Positions 12,178 to 23,507 of a stretch of DNA of 64,000 nt are shown here, piece after piece. Position 1 is the stretch's first letter, and every line of letters starts with the position of its first letter. Both the position numbers and the translations under genes were made by a program. The stretch comes from Capsicum annuum (Eukaryota; Streptophyta; Magnoliopsida; Solanales; Solanaceae). The notes below the pieces were generated by a model, which saw only the letters and a program-made list of their open reading frames with translations, was not told the DNA's origin and did no database searches. The stretch covers positions 93,645,805 through 93,709,804 of the forward strand of contig NC_061120.1 in NCBI RefSeq assembly GCF_002878395.1, in the 5' to 3' direction.

Positions 12178-12630
12178 TTTTGCTAGATCCAGGAGCTTCT
12201 TTGTATTTTGTCACATCTTATATAGCAGTCAATTTCAGAGTTAGTCCCAAAATTCTATCATAGCTCTTTTTAGTCTGTACCCTAGTGGGTAAAACCATCA
12301 TAGCCGGGTTGGTATATAGGAACTACCTAGTTAGGACATCTCAGAAAGTCAGTTCAGCAGACTTATTCGAATTACATATGACTGATTTTGATGTCATTCT
12401 CGGTATGGATTGGCTTCATTCCTGCTATACCACTATCAACTGTAGAAAGAGAATAGTTTAGTTTTAGTTTCTGAAAGAACCCATCCTAGAGTGGAAAGGT
12501 AGTGTATCTGTTTTCAGAGGTCAACTTGTTTCCTTCCTTTAGGGATGAAAAATTATATCTAAAGGATGTCTCCATCATCTCATTCGAGTTAAGGACACTA
12601 TTTCTGAAACTCCCAGTCTTAAATTACTCC
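12178..12630 (+). pseudogene. E2 aspartic protease remnant
   Basis: The protease would cut the Gag-Pol polyprotein. The active-site motif reads LLDPGASLYFVT near 12181; DPGA is a common variant in this lineage of the DSGA motif. The second half ends with 'DFDVILGMDWLHS' near 12388-12426, a reliable marker of plant Ty3/gypsy proteases. In-frame stops lie between and after the motifs. It runs without a gap into the RT region, as in a single pol polyprotein. Confidence 0.85.
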
Positions 12631-12639
12631 CAGTAGTGA

Positions 12640-13530
12640 AGGAATATTTAGATGTCTTTCTTGAAGATCTTTCACGAATTCTTCCCGTAAGGGAAATAGA
12701 CTTCGACATTGATCTTTTTCCCGAAACTCAACCTATATCCATTTCTCCATACAGAATGGGACAAGCAGAACTCAGAGTATTGAAAGAGTAGTTAAAGGAT
12801 CTCTTAGAGAAGGGATTCATCAAACCCAGTGTGTCCCCATGAGGCGCTCTAGTATTATTCGTGCGCAAGAAAGGTGGTTCTCTCAGAATGTGTTTAGACT
12901 AATATCATCTTAATAAGGTCACGGTCAAGAACAAGTATCCTCTTCCCAGAATAGATGACTTATTTGACCAACTTAAAGGTACCAGTTATTTATCTAAGAT
13001 AGACCTCAGATATGGTTGTCATCAGCTCAGAGTCAGATAATGTGACATTTCAAAAATAACTTTTTGTACTCGGTATGGTTACTTTGAATTTTTATTCTTG
13101 TCTTTTGGTCTCACCAATGCCCCAGCAGCTTTCATGGACTTGATGAACCATGTGTTCAAGCAGTACTTGGATTTTTTCATTATAGTCTTCATAGATGATA
13201 TTCTGGTCTATTCCTGCAATGACCTACATTATGAAGACCATCTCAGAACAGTACCTCAGACTCTCAGAGATCATCAACTATTCATCAAATTTAGTAAGTC
13301 CGAGTTTTGGCTAAGGTCACTAGCATTCCTTGGCCATATAATTTACAGAGATGGTGTTAGAGTATATCCTCAAAAGACCGAAGAAGTAAGAAACTGGCCT
13401 CGCCCTGCCTCTCCATCAGATATCAGGAGTGTCCTAGGTTTGGCTGGCTATTATAGATTGTTTTTTGAGGGATTTTTTTCTATTGCATCCCCTATGTCCA
13501 GATTGACTCAGAAAAAAGTCAAGTTTTAGT
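12640..13530 (+). pseudogene. E2 reverse transcriptase remnant
   Basis: RT copies element RNA into DNA. One frame can be followed through the domain: 'EYLDVF', 'PISISPYRMGQAEL' (~12733), 'RKKGGSLRMC' (~12865), '[15 protein letters not shown]' (~12930), '[11 protein letters not shown]' with the first catalytic aspartate (~12998), 'FGLTNAPAAFMDLMN' (~13107) and 'VFIDDILVYS' with the catalytic DD pair (~13188). The open part is 13098-13529. Upstream, at least four codons are stops where the family has Q, W, Y or E (near 12790, 12841, 12900 and 13038). Catalytic residues survive but the frame does not. Confidence 0.92.
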
Positions 13531-13990
13531 AGTCAGATCATTGCAAGAAGATTTTTTAGGAGTTGAAGACTCGACTCACCTCAACTATAGTTTGATCTCT
13601 TCCAGATAGTTCAAATAGGTTCGTAGTGTATTGTGATACATCCAGAGTAGGTTTGTGTTGTGTCCTCATGCATCATGGTAAGGTCATAGACTAGGCCTCC
13701 AGGTAGCTTAAACCCCAAGAGAAGAATTATCCTACTCATAATCTTGAGTTAGCAACTGTAGTATTTGCCTTGAAGATTTGGAGGCATCATTTATACAGTG
13801 TTCATGCAGATATGTTCACGGATCATAAGAGTCTTTAGTATGTCTTTTCTCAGAAAGATCTCAATATTTTTTAGAGAAGGTGGTTAGAGCTCTTGAAATA
13901 TAATGACATGAGTTTCCTCTATCATCCGAGCAAGGCCAATATTATGGCCGATGCTCTCTGTAGACTATCTATGGGAGTGTTGCTCATGTT
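13531..13990 (+). pseudogene. E2 RNase H remnant
   Basis: Continues RT in frame. The motifs are 'FVVYCDTSRVGLC' (~13619, first acidic residue), '[23 protein letters not shown]' split over ~13728-13800 (glutamate in LELA), 'FTDHKSL' (~13817) and 'SKANIMADALCRLS' (~13930). All four acidic positions of RNase H can be seen, but stops (for example at the SL*YVF position near 13838) break it. In the living element it would degrade the RNA of RNA-DNA hybrids during replication. Confidence 0.88.
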
Positions 13991-14189
13991 GATGAAAGTG
14001 AGAAAAAGTTAGCATAGAAAGTATATCAACTTTCCAGACTAGGGGTTCACTTAGTCGATACAGATAAGGGTGACATATGCATAAAGAGTAGTTCAAAATC
14101 ATCTTTAGTTTCTGAGGTAAAAGAAAGGCAAGATAGAGATCCCCGCCTTGTCAATTTGAAAGAGTTAGTTCAGAATAAAAAATTAAGGT

Positions 14190-15160
14190 TTTCTCCAAAG
14201 GGGGAGATGATGTCCTATGCTGTCAGGGTCATCTCTGTGTTCCAGGTATAGATGACGTAAGGTAGCAAATTCTTGGAAGCACATGGTGCACGCTACTCTA
14301 TTCATCCAGTGTCCACAAAGATGTACCGTGACTTGCGGGAGATCTATTGGTGGAGTGGGATAAAGAGAGATATTGTAGAGTTTGCAGCTAAGTGCTTTAC
14401 ATATCAGTAGGTTAATATAGAGCATCAAAAGCCTAGTGGTCCTATACAGGATTTCAGTATTCCTACTTTGAAGTGAGAAGAAGTGAACATAGACTTATTG
14501 ATAGGTTTGCCTTGAACTCGTTATCAGAATGATTAAGTTTCGGTCATCGTAGATAAAATAAACAAATCAGCCTATTTTCTTCCAGTCCATACCTCATATT
14601 AAGCCGTGGATTACACCAAACTCTACATCAAGGAGTTGTTCATATTTCACGGTGTTCCTCTGTCTATTACCTTAGCCAGAGGTACCCAATTCACCTCTTA
14701 TTTCTAGAAAGCATTCCCAAAGGGTCCTGGTACCCAAGTTTATCTTAGTAGATCTTTTCATCCTTAGATAGATGGTCAAGCAGAAAGGAGCATTCATAAC
14801 TTAGAAGATATTCTTAAGGTATGTGCAATTGATTTCAAGGGTAGTTATGATGACCACATGCCTTTGATTGAATTTGCATAAAACAATAGCTATCATTCCA
14901 GTATTCATATGGCTCCTTTCAAAGCTCTCTATGGTAGGAGATGTAGATCTCTAATTGGTTGGTTTAAAGTTAGTGAGGCCTCTTTTATAGGGCCTGACTT
15001 GATATTGGACACCTTAGAAAAAGTCCAGTTGATAAAAGAAAGACTCTAGGCTGCTCAGAGCCGACAGAGATCTTATGTAGATAATGATTGAAAAGATCTT
15101 GAGTTTGAGATTAGTGATCATGTCTATCTAAAGATCTCTCCCATAAAAGGAGTCTAGAGA
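14190..15160 (+). pseudogene. E2 integrase remnant
   Basis: Integrase joins element DNA to the chromosome. The N-terminal zinc-binding part is seen as 'HPVSTKMYRDLREIYWW..IKRDI' to 'CFTYQ' (about 14305-14410). The core follows: 'EEVNIDLLIGLP' (~14478, first D), 'LARGTQFTSYF' (~14670), then 'GQAERSIHNLEDIL' (~14775). The second catalytic aspartate, normally in SDRGTQF, is alanine here, so the D-D-E triad is incomplete even apart from the stops. 'MAPFKALYGRRCRS' (~14910) ends the core. Confidence 0.9.
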
Positions 15161-15600
15161 TTCAGGAAGAAGGAAAAGATCAGTTCCCAATATGTTGGTC
15201 CCTTTAAGATTCTCAGTCGTTTTGGCTAGCTAGCTTATGAGCTAGATTTGCTGTTAGATCTAGCCTCAGTTTATTCAGTCTTCCATGTCTCTTTGCTCAA
15301 GAAACGTATAGGTGATCCAAAAGTTGTAGTCCCTATTCAGAGCATCGATGTTTAGAATACCCTCTCTTATAAAGAGATTCCTGTTGAAATCCTTCACTAT
15401 CAGACTTGTATACTAAGGAAGAAAGAAGTCCCTCTAGTTAAAGTTCTTAGGCAAAATCAGTTTGTCGAGGGAGCTACTTAGGAAACAGAAGTAGACATGT
15501 TTACCAAATATCATCACCTCTTCTCCGCTAACTCAGATCAATCTCAAGGTAATAGTTCTCCTAAAGCTTACCCAATTTCATATTCAATGTTCGTCACAAA
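15161..15600 (+). pseudogene. E2 integrase C-terminus with chromodomain-like tail
   Basis: The sequence 'SSQYVGPFKILSRFG' (~15184), 'VYSVFHVSLLKK' (~15270), 'YKEIPVEILHYQ' (~15370) and 'VKVLRQNQFVEGAT' (~15437) to 'ETEVDMFTKYHHLFSA' (~15482) matches the GPY/F module and chromodomain-type tail of Tekay/Del integrases, which can steer insertion toward heterochromatin. The expected tryptophan of GATW is a stop. The open frame 15497-15691 runs past the natural end into the 3' UTR. Confidence 0.8.
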
Positions 15601-15887
15601 CTTGGTATTAAATACCATTGCATTTTTAGTCATGCATTCATGTATCAGCTCAGTTATATTATCATGCATTAGACATGTATTCTCATTATGAGAAAATTAT
15701 TTCATCAAAACACCCAGTCATGCATTCATGAATCAGTTACACATGTATCAGATATGCATGTTTAGTATGATATGTTTAGTTATTAGTCATGTCAATCTTT
15801 AAATCATGTTCTAGTTGTTCATGTTCAGTATGTACGTTGGTTATCTTCTACCCTGACTCTCAGTCTCATTCGAGGATGAATGTTCTC

Positions 15888-15900
15888 AAGGGGGAGATAT
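15888..15900 (+). other. E2 polypurine tract
   Basis: AAGGGGGAGATAT ends one base before the 3' LTR start. It follows the phrase TTCGAGGATGAATG, the usual upstream neighbour in this lineage, and marks where plus-strand DNA synthesis is primed. Confidence 0.85.
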
Positions 15901-18465
15901 TGTAATATCCCGTACTTTTTCCTAGCTTGAAATCATCTCAAGAATGTTAGAAACTTTCTTTGAAAGATATATCAACTTTTTTAACACGTGGTATTTTTAA
16001 GATTTTCACTTTTTCTAAGTGGGAGATTGAATTATCTTTCCAAGATACCTATTTCATCAAAATTCAACATTAGAGGAGAAAGTTTTGGCCAAAATACAGA
16101 AGACAGTAAGACCGCCCAGATGCTACGGGGAGGCTGACGGACCATCGGACTAGCGACGGACCATCACCCACGACCGTCACAGCAAAGCAGTGAGAACTAC
16201 CTTCTGCCTAGGAGTGACGTCCTAGGCTAACGGACCATCATTCAAGCCATTGCAGGGGAAACAGTGAGGCCACCTTCATGATAAGGTGTGACAGTCAGGT
16301 TGACAGACCATCGCCCAAGCCGTCGCAACCAAAACAATGAGACCTCATTCTTCCTAGAAGTGACTGTCAGGGCTGACGGACCATTGCACCCACCGTTGCA
16401 GGTCCCAATTCAGCAAATTAAAGCTATTTTTAAAAGGGTATTTTGGTTATTTACCACCCACCTATATATATTCTCAATTATATTCGATTTTATCTATTTG
16501 GTTCTTTATTACTTCACAACCAATATTAGGGTTTCTCTCGAACATTAATCTCCAAGACCAAAATCCAATCTTCTTCAATAACTAAGAGATTTCTAATTCA
16601 TCAAGTTCAACAACATCAAGAATCTTAACGCAGGTATGCATAGTGTTCATTCATGGACTCCTTTCGTCTATGAAGTCCAAGAATCTCTTTTCGTACTTCA
16701 AGTTATGGATTTTCTTTATGATTTCATGATTGGGCTATTCTTGTTCATGTTGAAAAATGAGAAATTAAATTCTACTCCATGTTGGATGCTAATTTCTATG
16801 TGGGTTTAATTATTATAGATGTAGATTCATGAAAACATATGACTAAATGCTTGAATGATGAAATTAGAATGTGACCATGATGTTTTATTGCTGTACAATG
16901 AATTTTACATATGCCATGCCTACAATATGTTTTATTTAATGCCTAAATGAAGGAAAAGTGACTAACTAGCATGTTGTCATGAAATACCCATGTATGTACA
17001 AGCTTATGCCTATCACACGTTTGATGGAATGCGTCAGTAAATGTATTATAGTGATTATTATGTATTCAAGCAATTCATGCTTTGTCAGTTTCCTTCTATC
17101 AAGTCCTGGGGGTACTATTACCTGAAACATTAGTTGTGTGCCTAGAGCCATGTCATATTTTCATGATACTCTCAGTCAAGTTATGAATCCTTAGACATCA
17201 GACAGTGTTATGACTTAGGAAATCTCCATGATCTCATTAACTCAGTCAGTTGTCAGATATCACCGGTATTACATCTATTAATGAAATTAAGTAACTCAGA
17301 TCATGTTTAGTTTAGTAAATAATGTTCAGTGTCTGTTCAGATTGGTGTAGAAATTAGCACTGAGCGAACCCAAGGATGGTAATTCACATGTTATATAAGG
17401 GTGTGATTTTTAGAAGCAATCCTTGTATTCCAAAACTATGTAGCCAGCATAGGTTGAAGCATTATAGCTAGCTATATAAGGGTAGATGAGGTGGCTAAAC
17501 CTGCAATATGAGGGTTCCCACCATTCTCATTAGAGTTACCTGTTATATTAGTGTGACTCATATATTTTCTTTACCAGTGGCATGGTATTGACACCCTTCC
17601 AATCAGGGAAGAGATTGGACACCAATTCATCTATAATACGTCATTTGGTGTATGTCGTTTAGATGACTACTTCCCACAGTCTCAGTGTCAGTCTCAGTAA
17701 AAGAACTTAGATAGTTCTTTAAAATTCAGGACAGTCAGATACACTCAACTCCAATATAATACGGAATTTAGCTAGTTAAATTATATTTAGGGCTGTTAGA
17801 TACAGCCACTCATGTTATTAGTTATCTGAATTCATTCATTAGTCATGTTAGTCTTTAGCATACTCATGTTATCACAATTTCAGATATAGTTAGTATGTAT
17901 TCATGCATGTATTCTCACGTTCATATTACTCTATTAGCCAGTATTTTTCATCTATATGAACCCCATACATTCAACCTAAGAACATGCATTCCAGTACATT
18001 CAAAGTACTGACGTATATGTACTATGGTGTCTTATGTAATAGGCTCATAGACACGAGCTCCAGAGTATCAGTAGATTAAAGATATTAGCAGTCAGAGTTA
18101 GCAGTGAGTCCTCTTCCTTCGAGGACATGATTATTTCTCTATTATCTAATTAATTAGTTTATTATTTGGAGTTATTTGGGGACATATCCCATCAACACCT
18201 TACTCAGATAGTTTAGTCAGTTAGAGGCTTTCCAGACTATTATATTCATACAGTTATTTCAGTTGTTTTGGGTATTTCGTACCGCGTTCAGATATTATGT
18301 TTTACTTCAATTATGTGAACGTTATGGCCTTTCAGTTCATGTTTCCTTCATTATTCAATATATTATGCAGTTTACGGGTACAAATATCAGTTATGGGTTA
18401 GCTTGTGGTCCTTCGGGGTCATGAGCACCGTGTAGCATTTCGGGTACTAGATTCGGGGCATTACA
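15901..18465 (+). repeat. E2 3' LTR
   Basis: About 2.57 kb, TGTAATATCCC...GGGGCATTACA, pairing with 8167-10749. It keeps the GACGGACCATC-rich block (about 16110-16410), the TATA box (16463-16470) and the stem-loop (18108-18126). It is followed by CATAA at 18466-18470. The frames at 16288-16548 and 16966-17151 are chance. Confidence 0.92.
18108..18126. other. Conserved LTR stem-loop (E2 3' LTR)
   Basis: GTCCTCTTCCTTCGAGGAC: the two stem arms equal those at 4291 and 10392, with one change in the loop. Confidence 0.6.
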
Positions 18466-19430
18466 CATAATCATCTAGGTATCGGGTTTTAATAACCCAC
18501 CAGCATTGAAAAATACAATTAAATACGATAATTTTCTAGGTAATGACAGGATAGGTAGTTTCATGACTTAAACTATTTAATCTAACAATTTTATCAATGT
18601 TACGAATTATCATGATTAAAGTACTGAAGAATGCTTGAATTTATGAGGAAACATTTGTTCATGGTTTATTCAATAATTACATGGAGATACCATGGAATTT
18701 ATGAATTTCACGGAACCTTCATTTATGGAATTCATAAAATTAAAGACGAGAAATCATAATTTTGGGCATGCAGATGATTGGAGATCCTCATTGAATATCC
18801 ACATACCTAAGATTCTTGAGTCCTTTAATGAAAGCACGAGTTTGGATCCTTGGAAGTTGAATTTTTGAGGTAGAACCCTTATTTTGTGTTCTTGATGACT
18901 TTCGACAAGAGCGATTGAGTAATTTTTATGTTTTGGGGTTATGGGATGATCAATTCACGTTAATATTAGTTATACAATAGTGAAGGACATAAATGACTAG
19001 TTTAACCTCGAAAAACTGAAGAGAAAAGAGAATTTTATGGATTTTTAACAATGTAAATGCCACGCTGATTATCGCGGAGCTCAAGGTCTATGGCACATTG
19101 AAATCGTGGATACCTACAGTCTTCTCATGAAAATTCTCATAATTTTTTGCTCAGGTATCAGATTAGGATATAATTGGATGTGTTAGAAAGATGATTTAAT
19201 TATATATAATTTTATGGGTCTTGAACTAAAAAATTCGATATATTACATAGGTTATATACGTTCAAAGTTGACCCTTGTAGGATCGAATGCCAATTTTGGT
19301 CGAATCAAAAGCTCTTAACTCAACTTTGTTGTAAGGGTTTCCTATGAAAATTTTTCACCTCGATAGAACTTTTCACACTAGATAAATGATGATGACACAT
19401 TTATTCATATAAAAATCATGGGATTAGAGT
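18466..19430 (-). repeat. Probable outer part of the E1 LTR, minus strand
   Basis: It begins with E2's target bases CATAA and should continue the E1 LTR interrupted at 8166. On the minus strand the 19250-19300 region reads 'AAGGGTCAACTTTGAACG', like the upstream part of Del/Tekay LTRs, and 19060-19110 has a CpG-bearing near-palindrome (GCTGATTATCGCGGAGCTC). Joined with 6771-8166 this gives about 2.36 kb, a normal LTR size here. The outer boundary near 19430 is approximate. No coding content. Confidence 0.45.
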
Positions 19431-20826
19431 TTATACATACCGAAATGAGGGTTCACATTCTAGATCTAAAATACAGGGGGTTATATAAAAACCCCAATGC
19501 CGGTAATTGTGGTTTTTTGTATTGATAACCCCAGACCTCCGCTTTCCATGACAAGCTACACAACCCCCTTTACACCCAATGAAAATATTTACACATAACC
19601 CTTTTATTTTGACCAAGGAAGCTTCTATTAAGGAATAATGAAATGGTATCGTCATACCAATATGCTTGCAAGCTTATAGACATATGTCATTCCATTTGTT
19701 AATCAACTTGGGGAATCAATGCCCCCCAAGTTCCAATTTAAAAAAACCACCATTTCTGCGAGGGCCTTCTAAAATCATTTAAAATAAAATCATAGACACC
19801 TAGGGCCTTTCCAAAATAATTAATGTTCCATTATCGTTTTATACAATGCAATTGTTCAAAATTGTGTTAAAACATGTTTATTTCCATGTTACAAAAGTAG
19901 TTTACAATGTGGGTTGAGGTTAATAACAAATTCAATAGAAAACTCCATCAATTTGAGGGAATACCATGACCCCCTTCCTGTCTACCATACGTATGCACGA
20001 ATTTCATTCAAATACTATGAGATAATGCATGAATAACTATACAAAACCAAAGGAAAAACCTAGCAATTAGTAATCATACAAACCACTTAACCGATCATTA
20101 AAAAACAAACAATTTAATCCACATAAATCATGATTAAACATAAGATTTTATATAAAAACAAAGTAACGGAAGATGTACATGCCTGAAACACCAATGAATT
20201 TGGAAGAGGAACCACAAATTGAGCCCTAGATATTGAATCTCTAGAAAGACTAGCCCTACTCTTTATTGGAGAATTTGAGAAAAAAAATAGAGTGTGTATG
20301 TTAAGTTAAAAGGATGGAAATAGGGCTAATGAAATGTTTTATGTCATGGAATAGTAGTGGGATAAGAGAAAAAGACCATCGTGCCCTTACTGGGATAATA
20401 TAGGAAATATAACTACTGGTCACTATAAGCATTGTAACGACTCATGGTCATTGGTCATGACTCATCACCAAGACTCGCAGCCAGGGCAGAAACTCATGGC
20501 TCCCTTACGAGTTTGGTCATGAGTCCCACCCTACGACTAGTGACCTTACTCTATGACTCATGGAGTCTAGTTGTTATCCAGAGAACAACCTTGGTCCAAC
20601 TCGCTGTAAAGGTTACGAGACCCTTACTACGACTCGTAACATAACCTCATGACTCGTATGATCTTAGTCATGACAATGAAAAAACCATAAGGAAAACTTA
20701 CTGGGAAGATGATGATTTACTCTGTATGACTCTCTTGAGTCTTCACGATTCACCACCTTAGTCATGCCCTGAGCAATAAGCAGAATTTTAGAGTAAAATT
20801 CCGGGTCCAAAACCTGGGGTATTACA
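19431..20826 (-). repeat. Truncated LTR, minus strand
   Basis: On the minus strand it starts TGTAATACCCCAGGTTTTGG at 20826, a standard LTR start. It has a block of TACGACTCGTA-type motifs (20430-20660). It then shares phrases with E5's 5' LTR (60691-62776): 'ACATGCCTGAAAYACCAA' on the plus strand near 20178, 'CAACTTGGGGAATCA' near 19704 and 'GGTATCGTCATACCAA' near 19645. It stops near 19431 without an LTR end, so it is truncated. Frames at 19431-19655 and 20444-20644 are chance. Confidence 0.65.
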
Positions 20827-21272
20827 TACACTCAACATTTTTCAATTTAGTTTGCAAATACATCGAGAAAGTTTGAGACATCAAAATAAAAGTATGATAT
20901 ATCAAAAACACCTAGCACAAATGGCTAATGTTCGCTTCAAGATGGATCAATTGATATCCTTAAACATATAAGAAATAAAAGCTCAATTGTATATATAAAT
21001 CATATATAAGTCACATAAAGAGCGTTGTTGTTTTACAAAAGTCATTCACTTTTGTTCACACCATGCTCAAATTTTAAAAAAACTTGTATCATTCAATTAA
21101 TGTTTATCACCTAACAAGAGCACCTCATATTCAATTTGTAATGGAAGCTCTCTAACTCCTATTCTCTTACGCCAAGGCACTCATCTATCATACATTATCA
21201 AGAAAATCATTCAGCCTAAAATAAAACTAAAAATATCTCAAAATTAAAAAGGATATCAATTTCAAAGGGCCT
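20827..21272. other. Unclassified AT-rich spacer
   Basis: No open frame over 60 codons, no LTR signal, no recognised repeat. It lies between two minus-strand LTR fragments and may be old target DNA. Confidence 0.4.
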
Positions 21273-23030
21273 CCCTATCATGACCAAAACTAGGGCTTAG
21301 TCGTGAGTTATAATGGGCATCTCAAATCCCATATGGACTAGAGACCACCCCTTTATAACAAACCAAATAACACGATATCCCTAAGGTCAAATAAATTTCA
21401 AATATATAATAAGGTAAATTAAAAGACAAAAAGCCACTTTTATGATCAGTAACCAATAATTGCCCAACATCACCCAAGTCCACATTAATCCAACAAAGAC
21501 TTTTAAATATAGAACCAAAGCCTGTCTTGGTTGGGAAATGCCCCTGACTTTTACAGATGATAATGATAGTGTTGATGATAATGAATAATATCAACTCAAA
21601 TCTAAAAAAATGAGTGTCGATGAAATGTCTAAGCCTTTTGGAGATTAGAAGATGACCACTTAAGCATAGCGAACTGACAAACTGAGCCTATCGACCTAAC
21701 TCTATGTAGGAAAAGTAGAAGTAGCTCTGATTCCTACATCATGTGGGGATACAATGTATGGAGAAAATGAGTGGGGAGAACACTAGCATGACATCAAGGA
21801 TAAGGATAACATAATACCATGATCAAATATTTAAAATCATTCAAATCCAATGAATGTAATAAAATACATATATATATATGGATATGACAGGTCAGGATAT
21901 TGATCACGCCTTAACAAGAATATTTAAAACCATAACATGTGTTGTGTATCGTAACCATTATAGTATGATTGTACCCACTGGCTATATAGGCCCCAACTCT
22001 CACCCCCTGATTAGGCTCCAGTATGTGTAGTCATAGGAACCTGAGAAAGATCATATATACGCATGGGGACTCTAATCTCCCAATCACCTACTGCAATGAG
22101 TTAAGAACTCGATTATGTAATATGGTATGGGGGACACTAACCTCCCAATTACATAATAGTCATAGTAAGGTAGGATCAAACCACCCGACCATAGGAAAAT
22201 GAGGACTCTAACCTCAACACATTTTGAACCTCGAATCAGCTAGTGTGGTTTCCAGTGTTAGTCCCTTAGGATTGTCACTTTCTCGACAAGCTACAAAACG
22301 CTCTTTTAAGACATATTAAATAGTTAACGCATATTCTCACTCATTGAACAATATTTAAAATTAAGTCATAGGTTGTTGGTATCATTTTACCAACTACAAT
22401 TGCAAGGTAAGAACAAGGAAAATTAATTACATCATTTAGGGGAATTCACAACCCCTTGGTTCAAATTTTTGATAGATTGTGAAAACACAAAACCCACAAG
22501 GATCAATTCGAAACCATTATGCAATAGTTTAGTGATAATTAATGTCCCACATTTCTCATAATTAAAACTAATTTCACAATATGGGGTTGCGCTCATAACA
22601 ACTTCAAAAGTCACAAGTTTGGGGAAAATCACAATTCCCTAGTTCATTTACCATGCCCATGCACCCACAAGATCAAAACATTAATTATAGCATCAATAAT
22701 CATATGGAAACCATTTGAAACAATGATCAATTAGACAATATTCAAACCCTCAACCCTTGTTTTAAACATACACTAATAGCCTATGAACAATACTTTAAAA
22801 CATATGGTTTTAACAAATTAACAGTGAAAGAAGAGAAATATGCCTGAAATGCCAAGTTTCACTAAAATAATTCAACCCTTGAGAACTTCGATTACCTTTT
22901 TCTTGGAAATCCTAAGTATGACTTCCTGAGAGAATTTTAAGTATAATTATTTTTATTTATGGTTGAGAATATGGTCTAAAATATTATTATAAGATGGGTT
23001 GTTAGTGGGATTGAAGTGAAAGTATAGAAG
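21273..23030 (-). repeat. Second truncated LTR, minus strand, same family as E5 LTR
   Basis: It runs parallel to 60691-62340: 'CCCATATGGACTAGAGACCACCC' resembles 'CCCACATGGACTGAAACTACACC', followed by shared 'ATAACACGATATCCCTAAGGTCA', 'GATCAGTAACCAATAAT' and 'GGGGACTCTAATCTCCCAATCA'. The outermost ~430 bases of the LTR (its start on the minus strand) are missing. No primer site follows the low-coordinate end, so it is a 3' or solo LTR. It could be E5's own missing 3' LTR, but flanking bases give no target duplication to prove that. The minus-strand frames inside are chance. Confidence 0.7.
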
Positions 23031-23038
23031 TGTATTAT

Positions 23039-23060
23039 GAGTACCGAAACACCGGTACTC
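23039..23060. other. Perfect 8-bp inverted repeat at a repeat junction
   Basis: GAGTACCG - AAACAC - CGGTACTC. The arms are exact reverse complements with a 6-base loop. It sits where similarity to the E5-type LTR ends and a different LTR-like stretch begins. Confidence 0.7.
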
Positions 23061-23342
23061 AGTAGGCATCATCGGCCGAATGAGCTAAATTGTAATATAA
23101 AGATTATATAAAGTAATAAAATAACTTAAAGTCAAGGTATAGGATCAAACCTGAATCTCCTCAATTATCACTATAATAATATCTATACTACTAAGGCAAT
23201 AGCATAACATACTATATTAATATAATCCATAATCGCCATACCAACTAAGTATCATTTTTAAAGCATAAAGTCACATGTACAATAACAAGAATTTGTCTTC
23301 CATATTGATTAACAACCATCTTTAGAACACAAAGAACAAGAG

Positions 23343-23507
23343 CTTACCACGGCATCCCATACCACCGGTAAGTACACAAAAAATGCAACAAAAACCTCTT
23401 CACGACATCCCATACAAACGAAGAGTACACCAAAGTATACAAAACAATAACTCATCACGGCATCCCGTACCATAGGAGAGTACACCAAAATTTCAACCAA
23501 TAATACA
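23343..23507. repeat. 54-base tandem repeat, about 3 copies
   Basis: The core CACGGCATCCCGTACC, then about 8 bases, then AGAGTACACCAAA recurs from 23348, 23401 and 23456 (spacing 53 and 55). The copies differ at many positions, so the array is old. No spacers of the CRISPR kind. Confidence 0.8.

Larger units (their letters stand above)
8167..18465 (+). mobile_element. E2, full-length decayed Tekay-like Ty3/gypsy element
   Basis: A complete element in order: 5' LTR (8167-10749), primer site, gag, PR, RT, RH, IN with a C-terminal chromodomain-like tail, polypurine tract, 3' LTR (15901-18465). LTRs run TGTAAT...ATTACA. The right target duplication is CATAA (18466-18470). The left one is CGTGA at the element but CATAA in the duplicated copy (2290-2294). 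Gene order PR-RT-RH-IN and the 'EGAT.ETEVDM' tail place it with chromodomain-bearing Tekay/Del elements. Dozens of stops and a missing integrase aspartate make it dead. The two LTRs have diverged markedly (about a quarter of the bases in the first 148), so it is an old insertion. Confidence 0.93.
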
